NCBI GenBank assembly: GCA_024225445.1
Contig: JAAEMP010000005.1
Coordinates: forward strand, 1 to 40,749
DNA from: Hyphomicrobiales bacterium
GTDB taxonomy: Bacteria; Pseudomonadota; Alphaproteobacteria; Rhizobiales; Rhizobiaceae
Reading direction: 5' to 3'
Length of the DNA stretch: 40,749 nucleotides
Below, piece by piece: positions 8,177 through 16,014 of this stretch. The notes under the pieces are model-generated. The model ran no database searches. It was not told the origin of the DNA and saw nothing but the letters and a program-made list of their open reading frames with translations. Numbering within the stretch: position 1 is the first letter of the stretch; each line of letters starts with the position of its first letter. The translations under genes and the position numbers were made by a program.

Positions 8177-9031
8177 TCAGATTTCATATTCCTGCAGATC
8201 TTCCACAATGCATGCTTCACCACTAAAAAATTCAGCAAGATCCTTGTTTGCTGCAGTGTGTCCTGTAGCGCTGTCCATATGAATGCGGAAATGCGTCAGA
8301 TAGAGCCGTTTGACGTTGGCACTTTGGGCCATGCGGGCAACTTCGCCGGGGTCCGGGCTCATTGCCATCAATGCGGGATGTACCTGCTCGCCACTGCCAC
8401 GGTAACACCAGTGAAGCAGAAAATCGGCATCCTGACAAAGTGTCGTCACCTGACCGTTGATGCCTGTATCGCCAGAATAGACGAATTTCTTGCCTTCATG
8501 TTCAACCGAAAACGCCAGGCACTCCAGAACGGGTTGAGCGTGAGTTGCCTTTGCGGAGCCAAGTGACCAGCCGTTTCCATGAAAAGAAAATCCGGGTTCA
8601 ATTTCGGTGATCTGGGGAGCGGGCCATGCGCGTGGCAGGGTACCGCCGCGGGCTACCCATACCTGCTGGCTTGTTGCCAGTTCTGTACGTGCCCGAAGAT
8701 CGTTTTGCAGTACCCCGTTCAATCCAAAATAGCCTTCGTTGATGTCAGCCAGCGGTCGCGGGCCGAATACCTTGATCGGTTTGCCGCCTTCGTCCCAGGC
8801 CGCATGAACAAGCCGCGCGTAGTCCATCATGTGATCCGAGTGGTAATGGCTGAAAAACAAATGGGTAATATCGGCAGGCAATCTGCCGGAACGGATCAGA
8901 TTGTCAACAACGCCACCCCCGCAATCAAAAAGAATTTTATCATCGCCGATTTCCAGTAGATAACCGGTGGAAGCACGGCGAATATACGCTTCAGGTGAAC
9001 CTGAACCCAGTATTGTAAGTTTCATTGTCAT
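8177..9031 (-). CDS. MBL-fold metallo-hydrolase
   Basis: 284 aa. N-terminal beta strands (KLTILGSGSPEA) are followed by the zinc signature SHYHSDH (H62, H64, D66, H67), FSVEHEGKKFVYSGDTG (fourth and fifth ligands region) and LYLTHFRIH with the late His. This is the RNase Z/arylsulfatase-like branch of the metallo-beta-lactamase superfamily. The substrate is unknown. It is the last gene of marR-sulfatase-MBL; its start overlaps the sulfatase stop by 4 nt (an in-frame ATG at 9025 is an alternative). The context suggests hydrolysis of an ester or lactone derived from the same compound that the sulfatase acts on. Confidence 0.85.
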   Translation of the reverse strand: MTMKLTILGSGSPEAYIRRASTGYLLEIGDDKILFDCGGGVVDNLIRSGRLPADITHLFFSHYHSDHMMDYARLVHAAWDEGGKPIKVFGPRPLADINEGYFGLNGVLQNDLRARTELATSQQVWVARGGTLPRAWPAPQITEIEPGFSFHGNGWSLGSAKATHAQPVLECLAFSVEHEGKKFVYSGDTGINGQVTTLCQDADFLLHWCYRGSGEQVHPALMAMSPDPGEVARMAQSANVKRLYLTHFRIHMDSATGHTAANKDLAEFFSGEACIVEDLQEYEI

Positions 9032-10467
9032 TTTTCTAAACCTTCTGGTGGGGGAGTTGCGCCGGGTGCACCCAGTTTCAAGGCGGCATCGCGCCCGCCA
9101 AGACGTTCGATCAAATCCGCTTGATCGCTAAATGCCTGGGCATCCACCACCTCTGGATCGCAAATTGCGCGAAGTTCATTTTCCATCGCTGACAGCGTGC
9201 TCGCATAACCCGGATCTTGGGAGAGATCAGTTGTTTCTTCGGGATCAGCTTCAAGATCAAAAAGTTCGGAGGGGAATCCGATATAATGGTTATACTTGAA
9301 ACGACCTTTTCGCAGCATAAAAGCCCCGGAGACCGCCCCGGCTGCGTGATACTCACTGAAAACAATCCGCTCGGTATCCTGATCCTCACCGGCTATTTGC
9401 ACCAGCGATCTAATTCCCTCAGCGCAGTCAATTTCGGTGTTGAAATGCGACGCAATTGTTGCAGACAGATCAATCAGGCTAACGGGTGTATTGCAGGTGC
9501 CCGGTGTTATATCCGGACCGGCCATAATCATCGGTACAGAAACGCTTTCCTGATAGAGGTTGGATTTTCCCCACAATCCCCGCGCGCCAACATTATCACC
9601 ATGGTCAGATGTATAGACAACAGTAGTGTTTTCATGCATGCCCGATGCTTTTAATGCCTGCAGGATTTCCCCTATATTATTGTCGAGCCAGGAACACAGG
9701 CCGTAATATGAGGCAATTGCAGCCAACCGCTCGGCTTCGTCAGCAAACTTGGCTTCACTGTCCATGAATGCGTTTTGTTTCTCAACCCAGGGGTGGCGCT
9801 GGTAACCATCACGAGGATGCAGTTTCACTTCCGGCAGGCTGTCAGCCGGATAAAGATCATAGAATTCCTGCGGTACGACCAAAGGAAAATGGGGCGCAAC
9901 AAGGCCCACATAGAGACACCAGGGGCGACTATCGCCAGAATTTGCTCTATCACTGAACCATTTCTTCGTCCGGCTGGTCACGGCGGCATCGTATTGCGTG
10001 TATTTGCTTGTACCCGGGCCGATGTAGTCTCCCAGCATCCGGCCAGTGCCTAGAACACGTTCGTCTTCCTTGCGGATCGAGGCCCAGACCATACCGACTC
10101 CGTCGGCAACCATCATCGGTATATGTTCACTATCAAATCCTGCCGGATCCTCTGTGGACCGGTAATGAAGTTTACCGATGGATTCGACCGGTACGCCACT
10201 GTTCTGCAACGCATGGCCCCAGCCGGGGATATCACCGGTATATGGCATGGCATTATCCCAAAGCCTGGTCTGATGTACGTAGCGGCCGGTGGCAAAACTG
10301 GCCCTGGCCGGAATGCAGATTGATGAAGGCGTATAGGCATTGCTAAAGCGCATCCCGCGTGCAGCAAGCGCATCCAGATTAGGTGTGCGAACGAACGGAT
10401 GGTCGGCACAGCCCATGGCTCGGGCCTGGTGCTCGTCAGACATGAGGATGAGAAAGTTGGAGGTCAT
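9028..10467 (-). CDS. Type I (formylglycine) sulfatase
   Basis: 479 aa, no signal peptide visible, so probably cytoplasmic. Alkaline-phosphatase superfamily layout: N-terminal metal site LMSDEHQ (D11, E12), TPNLDALAARGMRFSNAY, and the C-x-P-x-R maturation motif at C51-R55 (CIPAR), whose Cys is normally oxidised to formylglycine. TSDHGDNVGARGLWGKSNLYQES near the middle supplies the second Asp/His metal pair. It cleaves sulfate esters. The general shape recalls choline-sulfatase-like enzymes, but the substrate cannot be read. The maturation enzyme must be elsewhere. It overlaps marR upstream and the MBL gene downstream by 4 nt each. Confidence 0.92.
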   Translation of the reverse strand: MTSNFLILMSDEHQARAMGCADHPFVRTPNLDALAARGMRFSNAYTPSSICIPARASFATGRYVHQTRLWDNAMPYTGDIPGWGHALQNSGVPVESIGKLHYRSTEDPAGFDSEHIPMMVADGVGMVWASIRKEDERVLGTGRMLGDYIGPGTSKYTQYDAAVTSRTKKWFSDRANSGDSRPWCLYVGLVAPHFPLVVPQEFYDLYPADSLPEVKLHPRDGYQRHPWVEKQNAFMDSEAKFADEAERLAAIASYYGLCSWLDNNIGEILQALKASGMHENTTVVYTSDHGDNVGARGLWGKSNLYQESVSVPMIMAGPDITPGTCNTPVSLIDLSATIASHFNTEIDCAEGIRSLVQIAGEDQDTERIVFSEYHAAGAVSGAFMLRKGRFKYNHYIGFPSELFDLEADPEETTDLSQDPGYASTLSAMENELRAICDPEVVDAQAFSDQADLIERLGGRDAALKLGAPGATPPPEGLEK

Positions 10468-10940
10468 GACAGCGATTCCAGATCGTCGATTGCCAGTTCC
10501 AGCTTGTCAAAGGACTGGAAAAGTGCCTGGCGTTCGGCCAGGGTCATGCATTCCAGCAAACGGGACTGGCGTTGGCGCATGTGAGGGCGGGCCTTTTCAA
10601 AGAGCGCTCGCCCTTTCTCGGTCATGTCGACCAGATGTGAACGCTGGTCTGATTTGCTTGATTCACTGTGCAACAGTCCGGATTTGATCATGCCTTTGAT
10701 AGTACGGCTGACCAGACCCTTGTCGAATTTTGTAAGTCGCACAAATTTGGTCGGAGTGATTTTGCCGTGGGTTTCAATCAGCACCATGATACGCCACTGC
10801 GACAGTGATAACCCGGCGGATTTATTAAGTATTTTCGTGGATTGAGCATTTACTTTGGCGTGCAGACGGGCCAGACGAAACATCACCATTTGCTGTAAGG
10901 GTGTATTTTCTGCAGTCTGTTCAGGCATATTTTCGGTCAT
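10464..10940 (-). CDS. MarR family transcriptional regulator
   Basis: 158 aa winged-helix regulator: FRLARLHAKVNAQSTKIL dimerisation helix, LSLSQWRIMVLIETHGKITPTKFVRLTKFDKGLVSRTIKGMIKSGLL (recognition helix) and the wing DQRSHLVDMTEKGRALFEKA. It is the first gene of the sulfatase operon and is divergent from tctC. Two matching inverted repeats lie in the 122-bp gap between the two operons, one of them over the likely -35 box of tctC. I infer that it represses both operons and is released by a substrate or breakdown product. Confidence 0.93.
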   Translation of the reverse strand: MTENMPEQTAENTPLQQMVMFRLARLHAKVNAQSTKILNKSAGLSLSQWRIMVLIETHGKITPTKFVRLTKFDKGLVSRTIKGMIKSGLLHSESSKSDQRSHLVDMTEKGRALFEKARPHMRQRQSRLLECMTLAERQALFQSFDKLELAIDDLESLS

Positions 10941-10976
10941 TTATTCTTCCGGTTGTTTGCACATCTGTGGCAGAGT

Positions 10977-11016
10977 TTAGTTGATAGGTCAACTTTTTTT
11001 GTTGACACATCAACTA
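10977..11016. promoter_or_regulatory. Twin MarR-type operators overlapping the tctC promoter
   Basis: Two perfect palindromic units: AGTTGA-TAGG-TCAACT at 10979-10994 and GTTGA-CACA-TCAAC at 11001-11014. The whole block is also an 18-bp inverted repeat with 16 matches (TTTAGTTGATAGGTCAAC against GTTGACACATCAACTAAA). The TTGACA at 11002-11007, inside the second unit, is a good -35 box for the rightward operon; a weak -10 (CAAACT, 11026-11031) lies 18 bp on. Binding there would block RNA polymerase. Confidence 0.8.
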
Positions 11017-11062
11017 AATTTGGTGCAAACTAGCAACATCGTTATTTCCAGGGAGGAAAATC

Positions 11063-12013
11063 ATGAAGCATATTCTCAAAGCAGGCGTCGTGGCGCTTGG
11101 ACTTGCATTGATCTCCAGCGGAGTGCTGGCGGCGGACTGGACCCCACCGGGACCGATCAAGATGATGATCGCTTTTCGTGCTGGTGGCGGAGCCGATACC
11201 CAGGCACGGTTGATAGCCGAAGCACTTGAAGCCAAACTGGGTTGGAAGTTTATTCCCGAACAGGTCACGGGCAAGGGTGGCGTCAACTTGTTGGCAACAT
11301 TGAAGGATCAGCCCAATGACGGAACGGTCATCGGTATGGTTGTAACAGAATCCGTGGGCTACAATCTGGCTGCAGCCAAAGCCGGGATAACCCCCGCGAA
11401 TTTCACCGGCATCGCTACCACCGCCGGATTCCAGATGGGGATCGTGTCGTTGAGTTCAAAAGGCTGGAACACCTTCAGCGATGTGGTTGACGCAATCAAA
11501 GGGGGGCAGGAAATCCGTTTTGGCGTGATGAGTCCGAAACTGGCTGATCTGGCATATCTTTTGGGCAAGGCACAAGGTGTTGATTTTAATATCGTGCCCG
11601 TCAAAGGTGGCAAGGCTGTCATGAACGGCGTCAATGCCGGAGACCTTGATATTGGTTTCATGGCGGGTATTCAGGCCAAGGGTGTGGCATCAGGCGATCT
11701 TGTAAACCTTGCTTCAGGTCTTTCAACGCCACTCAAGCAAACACCGGATGCACCAACATTGGCTGATCTGGGTGTCAGCTATAACTCTGATGGCTATTTC
11801 GTCTTTGTTGGTCCAGCTGGCATGCCAGCCGATGCGCGCCAGGCGCTTGCTGCAGCTATTGCCGGTGTCGCCAACGATGAAAGCAGCAAGGCCGGTGGCA
11901 TCATCAAGAAGGCCTTTGGCGGCGCTTCGACCATTACAGGTGACGCACTGACGACTCTTCTGGCGGATGGTTATAAAGATGCCAGCACATTGATGGACGC
12001 AGCAGCAGAATAA
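11063..12013 (+). CDS. tctC: TTT-family (TctC/Bug) substrate-binding protein
   Basis: 316 aa with a clear signal peptide (basic start, hydrophobic core to about residue 23, then ADWTPPGPIK). The Bug/TctC periplasmic receptor pattern follows: IKMMIAFRAGGGADTQARLIAEALE, PNDGTVIGM, and VPVKGGKAVMNGVNAGDLDIGFM. It captures an organic acid in the periplasm and delivers it to TctAB. A strong Shine-Dalgarno (GGGAGGAAAATC before ATG) fits the high expression expected of a receptor. First gene of the rightward operon. Ligands of TTT systems are usually carboxylates, and one TTT system (SlcHFG) is reported for 3-sulfolactate. Confidence 0.93.
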   Translation: MKHILKAGVVALGLALISSGVLAADWTPPGPIKMMIAFRAGGGADTQARLIAEALEAKLGWKFIPEQVTGKGGVNLLATLKDQPNDGTVIGMVVTESVGYNLAAAKAGITPANFTGIATTAGFQMGIVSLSSKGWNTFSDVVDAIKGGQEIRFGVMSPKLADLAYLLGKAQGVDFNIVPVKGGKAVMNGVNAGDLDIGFMAGIQAKGVASGDLVNLASGLSTPLKQTPDAPTLADLGVSYNSDGYFVFVGPAGMPADARQALAAAIAGVANDESSKAGGIIKKAFGGASTITGDALTTLLADGYKDASTLMDAAAE

Positions 12014-12023
12014 CAGGCCACTC

Positions 12024-12047
12024 GCAGGTCCGGATGTCCGGACCTGC
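12024..12047 (+). promoter_or_regulatory. Perfect hairpin between tctC and tctB
   Basis: GCAGGTCCGGA and TCCGGACCTGC form a perfect 11-bp stem around a 2-nt centre, just after the tctC stop and before the tctB Shine-Dalgarno. No T-run follows, so it is unlikely to be a full terminator. It would fit an mRNA stabiliser or partial stop that keeps the receptor more abundant than the permease. Confidence 0.7.
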
Positions 12048-12069
12048 ACTTCCAACAGGAGGCCCGCCA

Positions 12070-12636
12070 ATGTCTACCAGGTCCAGGAGCAACCTCTATC
12101 TGGGGCTTTTTTGTCTGGGTTTTGCCTTGCTTCTTCTATTTGTCTGGATACCACTTGATACGGATACCGGATGGATCGAAAAAGTCCGGCGGCAGGTTAC
12201 CATAGGAGATAGTCTGGCACCATCTGTAGCCGGGATATTTCTGCTGGTGGGCGGAATAATCCTGATACTGATTGAACGAAGTGCGCGCGACCAGCCAAAA
12301 TTGACGGGTGGCAACCTGCGTTTCATCGGTTCGGTTCTGCTAATCCTGTTCATCAGTTTTGCGATTATGCGCTATTGTGGCCCGCTTTTGGTTTCTGCCA
12401 CCAACATATTCACCGGTGAAACACTGGAATACCGCCTGCTTCGGGATACGGTTCCCTGGAAATATGCTGGGTATTTTCCCGGTGGTATTGTTTTGATCTC
12501 TGGTTTGATCTCCCTGATCGAAGGGCGCCTTACCGCCCGCAGCGTAGTGATTTCGGCGGTCGCTGTGGTGGTCCTGATTGCAATTTATGATCTACCGTTT
12601 GACGATCTCCTGTTACCTCCAAACGGTGATGTCTGA
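12070..12636 (+). CDS. tctB: TTT-family small membrane subunit (TctB)
   Basis: 188 aa from the ATG at 12070, chosen because AGGAGG lies 7 nt upstream. It has about four hydrophobic segments (roughly residues 9-27, 49-67, 87-105 and a C-terminal block VVISAVAVVVLIAIYDL), as in TctB/DUF1468 proteins. It is the small subunit that partners TctA in sodium- or proton-driven uptake. Its stop overlaps the tctA start (TGATG). Confidence 0.85.
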   Translation: MSTRSRSNLYLGLFCLGFALLLLFVWIPLDTDTGWIEKVRRQVTIGDSLAPSVAGIFLLVGGIILILIERSARDQPKLTGGNLRFIGSVLLILFISFAIMRYCGPLLVSATNIFTGETLEYRLLRDTVPWKYAGYFPGGIVLISGLISLIEGRLTARSVVISAVAVVVLIAIYDLPFDDLLLPPNGDV

Positions 12637-14225
12637 TGGGTGTTCTGGACTATATCTGGCTTGGAATCTTGTCCGTATTTCAGGGACCAGAGCTGTTTTC
12701 GATCTTCGGCCTTCCGGTTTCCGTCACCCTGGTGATGATCCTCTGCGGTTTCCTTTTGGGAATTGCCGTGGGTGCTACTCCGGGACTGGCAGGACCAATT
12801 GCCATGGCGATTGCGCTGCCGATCCTGATTTCTGTATTCGGCTATACGCAGGAAGCGCTGCTGCCGGTGATGGGATTTTTGATCGGGATTATGAAAGGCG
12901 CAACTATCGGTGGTGCGGTGCCGGCGATCCTGTTCAACACACCTGGTACGCCGGATGCCTATATGACCACGCTGGACGGTTACCCAATGACCCAAAAAGG
13001 CCAGGCCAAAAAGGCGCTCAGGGTCGCGCATTTTTCATCCGCCAGTGGAGATACTTTTTCTGATATCGTGCTGATCGTCTGCGCACCGTTTTTGGCTCTG
13101 CTGGTCGAGGCTTATCTGGATCTGCCGGAAAAGACCGCACTTTTGATTCTGTCATTGTCCTTCATTGCTGCTGTAGTCGGCGGTTCTCCCGCAAAGGGCC
13201 TGATATCTACCGGCCTGGGATTGCTGGCGGTCTATGTCGCCACAGGTGAAGATTTTTATCCCCGCCTGTCGCTGGGAACCAAACAGCTTTCGCAAGGTTT
13301 TCCGATTGCAACCGCTGTGCTTGGCGTTCTTATTATCGGCTCTGTCTTCAAGGGGTTGGAAGAACTGTGGCATGAAAAACGTAAAAGTGGCGGGATCGCG
13401 ATGATCAGGGACAGTGGTGATCAGCGGCTGCATTTCGCCGATATCCGGCGTCTTCTCCCGTTTATCGCCCGCTCAGCTGTGATCGGAACAGCAATCGGGG
13501 CGCTGCCGGGAATCGGTTCCACACTGGCAGCTACCCTGGGGTATACGATTGGCAAAAGCCGATATCAGCGCCGCAAGGCCAAGGATGATCCTGACTTTGG
13601 CACCGGGGTGCCCGAAGGAATTGCTGCCACCGAGGCTGCCAATTCCTCAGTATCCGGTGCAAACCTGATTCCGGTTCTGTCACTTGGTATCCCCGGCAAT
13701 GCAGCCGCCGTTTTCCTGATTCTGGCAGCCGAAAGCATTGGCGGTTTCAACCCCGGTCCCTCGGTCTTTCGATTTACTGCAGATGTTGTAAACCCTGAAC
13801 TGGTTGTTGCATTCGGTCTTTTTACTGCAATGTTGATTGCCAACGGGCTGAACTGGACTATTGGCGGTTTTTTCATGCGATCCATGGGAATAATGACCCG
13901 TATTCCCAAACATATCCTGCTACCGATTGTCCTGTTGCTGACCCTTACCGCAATCTACGTGCAGGAAACAAGAATGGAGGCAATCTGGTTTGCGCTTGCA
14001 TTCGGAGTGCTGGGCTATTTGATGCGGTCTCTCTCCATTTCTCCCCTGCCTTTTGTCATTGCTTTCATCCTCGGCGGCAAGCTTGAGGAAAGTGCACGCC
14101 AGGCCTTTGCCGCGACCGGCGGCGATGCATTCTTTCTGTTTACCAACCCAATCGCGTTGGTGTTCATGCTGATGTCGGTGGGGGTAATCGTGTTTACCGC
14201 CGTCAAATCGAAAGGTGCGACGTGA
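12636..14225 (+). CDS. tctA: TTT-family large permease (TctA)
   Basis: 529 aa, with many membrane segments. TctA signatures are GVATPGLAGP-like GATPGLAGPIAMAIALP near the N-terminus, GGAVPAILFNTPGTPDAYMTTLDGYPM, and the repeated half later with GALPGIGSTLAATLGY and SLGIPGNAAAVFLILA. It forms the translocation pathway of the tripartite tricarboxylate transporter. Length is near the usual ~500 aa. Overlaps tctB by 1 nt and comA by 4 nt, showing tight coupling. Confidence 0.94.
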   Translation: MGVLDYIWLGILSVFQGPELFSIFGLPVSVTLVMILCGFLLGIAVGATPGLAGPIAMAIALPILISVFGYTQEALLPVMGFLIGIMKGATIGGAVPAILFNTPGTPDAYMTTLDGYPMTQKGQAKKALRVAHFSSASGDTFSDIVLIVCAPFLALLVEAYLDLPEKTALLILSLSFIAAVVGGSPAKGLISTGLGLLAVYVATGEDFYPRLSLGTKQLSQGFPIATAVLGVLIIGSVFKGLEELWHEKRKSGGIAMIRDSGDQRLHFADIRRLLPFIARSAVIGTAIGALPGIGSTLAATLGYTIGKSRYQRRKAKDDPDFGTGVPEGIAATEAANSSVSGANLIPVLSLGIPGNAAAVFLILAAESIGGFNPGPSVFRFTADVVNPELVVAFGLFTAMLIANGLNWTIGGFFMRSMGIMTRIPKHILLPIVLLLTLTAIYVQETRMEAIWFALAFGVLGYLMRSLSISPLPFVIAFILGGKLEESARQAFAATGGDAFFLFTNPIALVFMLMSVGVIVFTAVKSKGAT

Positions 14226-15034
14226 ACCATCTGGCGTTTTCAGACATCCCCGTACCTGCGAGGCAGGAAAAACCGCGCAGTCGCGGCATAACCATGATGA
14301 TTGACTGGGGTATTCCCGCAACCCAGCAATCAGATATCATCGCCAGTGCGGGGCATTTGATCGATAAGGCCAAGGTGGCCGGCGGCATTCCCCGATTCAT
14401 GCCAGTAGATTTCCTCAAGCGCAAATTGGTGGCGTATCGCGATGCTGGAATTTCCACCGCCAACGGTGGCCTTTTTACCGAACTCGCGCTCAAGCAGGGT
14501 ACCTATGACATTTTGTTGTCAGAATTATGCGAGCTTGGATTTGACTCAGTGGAGGTATCGGAAAACCTGATTACATTATCAGCATCGGAAAAAACAACCG
14601 CAATCCGCCATGCGCGTCAGGCCTATGGGTTGCGGGTACTGGGAGAAGTGGGACGCAAGGAAGGGACGATGAGCGATGATGAAATCATCGAAGATGTGCA
14701 AACCTGTCTCAGCGCGGGAGCAGAGTCTGTCTATCTTGAGGCTTATGAAATGTTCGATGGTCCCAACCCGCGCGAAGAACTGATGCTCAGGTTGTCTGAA
14801 AACTTTCCACCTGAAGCCTTGATTTTTGAATTGCCGGTCGTAATTCTTCCAGGCACAACACGCGACATCAAGCACCAGGTTGCGGCCCGGATGGTGTCGA
14901 TTCTTGGTACAGAAGTAAATCTGGCGAATGTCGAACACGATGAACTTTATCTGCTCGAATGTGTTCGGCGCGGGCTGGCTGGCGATACCTCACACCCTGC
15001 AGGAGCATACCGGTTGGCCGGCATAGGAACTTAG
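14222..15034 (+). CDS. comA: Phosphosulfolactate synthase (ComA) family protein
   Basis: 270 aa starting at GTG 14222, which overlaps the tctA stop (GTGA). It follows archaeal ComA along most of its length: YRDAGISTANGGLFTELA, LCELGFDSVEVSENLITLS, LRVLGEVGRKEG, AGAESVYLEAYEM, and the C-terminal VNLANVEHDELYLLECVRRG, then GDTSH. ComA joins sulfite and phosphoenolpyruvate to make phosphosulfolactate, in coenzyme M synthesis of methanogens; Bacillus YitD is a relative. Here it is coupled to an uptake system and sits beside a sulfatase, so a role in organosulfur metabolism is likely, in either the synthetic or the lyase direction. The direction is inference. Confidence 0.82.
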   Translation: MNHLAFSDIPVPARQEKPRSRGITMMIDWGIPATQQSDIIASAGHLIDKAKVAGGIPRFMPVDFLKRKLVAYRDAGISTANGGLFTELALKQGTYDILLSELCELGFDSVEVSENLITLSASEKTTAIRHARQAYGLRVLGEVGRKEGTMSDDEIIEDVQTCLSAGAESVYLEAYEMFDGPNPREELMLRLSENFPPEALIFELPVVILPGTTRDIKHQVAARMVSILGTEVNLANVEHDELYLLECVRRGLAGDTSHPAGAYRLAGIGT

Positions 15035-15847
15035 AGTATCCGTGTTGATGAAATATGAACCGTTTGATGTCCCATACCGGTCCACTCGGCTAGCCTCTTT
15101 CAGTTTTTGAGGGGAAGCGTATCCGGAATTTTGAAAATAGTCTGCGCACTTGCTCGATGTAATAGCTGCGACAAGTTTTCCTACATGTTTGCATGTTTCT
15201 TCGATGGTTCTTTTCTGGGCATTTCGCATCCAGTGTTTGATTTTGGAGAAGATCTGCTCAATCATTGGCCGGCAGACAACAGGTGGGTTGAGATCGGGTG
15301 AATATGGCGGTAGAAACCATAGCCTTGCACCAACCGCTTTAATCGCATCGCGAACAGCTTTTAACTTGTGTGATCCAAGATTATCCATGATAACGAAGCC
15401 ATTGTCCCAGTTCTTCTATTGCCTGGGAATTGACAACCCGATCAGCACCGGCACAGATCAGCAATACTGGAATTGTTATCTGGTCGTAATATTCCGGATC
15501 CACAAGACATTCCATGGCCCTCACGACGTAGAAACCGCCAGACCGTATCATGGGATGCTTTCACACCACGATTGGCAAGCATATCCTGCAGTTTGAATAA
15601 AGTCAGGTGGGGTGTACGGTTGATTTCATCGACAATGAAATCACGATGGGGATCGAGTATGAATCGCCGGTGACCACCCATCTTGACCGGAGCAACACTG
15701 CCGTTCTCGCGCCAGCGTTGATGCCATTTGACCACTGTGGAAACCGCAATACCAAAACGTATCGCTACCGAACGGGTCGCATCACCGGCTTCAACAGCAA
15801 AAACAATTCGTTCACGAAGGTCATTGGAATAAGCTAGCCCCTTTCAT
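14990..15847 (-). pseudogene. IS630-family transposase, broken and interrupted
   Basis: The ATG at 15847-15845 begins MKGAS, but one extra T near 15835 shifts the frame. The N-terminal helix-turn-helix half is then readable: NDLRERIVFAVEAGDATRS, WHQRWRENGSVAPVKMGGHR and LQDMLANRGVKASHDTVWRF. The middle, with the first catalytic Asp residues, is missing and replaced by 128 bp resembling the neighbouring hydrolase (15392-15519). The C-terminal DDE half follows in another frame: VIMDNLGSHK, LPPYSPDLNP and IEQIFSKIKHWMRNAQ. The last frame runs past the element into the 3' end of comA (antisense), so the true element end is probably near 15050. It is not functional. Confidence 0.88.
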
Positions 15848-15869
15848 GGTTACATTGAACCGTTTGATG
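15056..15869. mobile_element. Remnant of an IS630-family insertion sequence
   Basis: The span between two direct copies of TGAACCGTTTGATG (15056-15069 and 15856-15869) contains all recognisable transposase sequence. The direct rather than inverted orientation is unusual for IS ends, so the borders are approximate. It sits just after comA and may mark the edge of the organosulfur locus. Confidence 0.55.
15392..15519 (-). repeat. 128-bp hydrolase-gene fragment inside the transposase
   Basis: Matches 16134-16261 with about 10 differences in 128 bp and no gaps by eye. Translated, it gives the same stretch as in the hydrolase (IPVLLICAGADRVVNSQAIE). The left junction (AACGAAGCC) is shared by both genes and by the transposase codons for GFV, so it looks like microhomology. 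It replaces, rather than adds to, the transposase core. Confidence 0.85.
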
Positions 15870-15943
15870 GAGTCAAATCAGTTCATCCGGCCAGGCGCTG
15901 AACGCGAAAACCCGTCAAACTATCCAATGTAACCATGAAAGGG
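15839..15943. repeat. Inverted repeat pair at the transposase 5' end
   Basis: Arm A (15839-15867) and arm B (15915-15943) are inverted copies, 26 of 29 bases matching. The shared core reads CAATGTAACCATGAAAGGG on the strand of the transposase, whose start ATG lies in arm A. A third copy lies at 16970-16988. They are probably ends or upstream regions of IS630-type elements left after insertion and deletion. Confidence 0.7.
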
Positions 15944-16014
15944 TCTTGGCTGAAAGGTTTTAGATCAGTAATCTACCAGATCACAGACCATTAAACAGGA
16001 TCGAAGAACAGGAT

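Noticed and set aside
15107-15301. Plus-strand ORFs across the IS630 remnant
   Set aside because: They are antisense shadows of the transposase halves, which carry clear family motifs on the minus strand.
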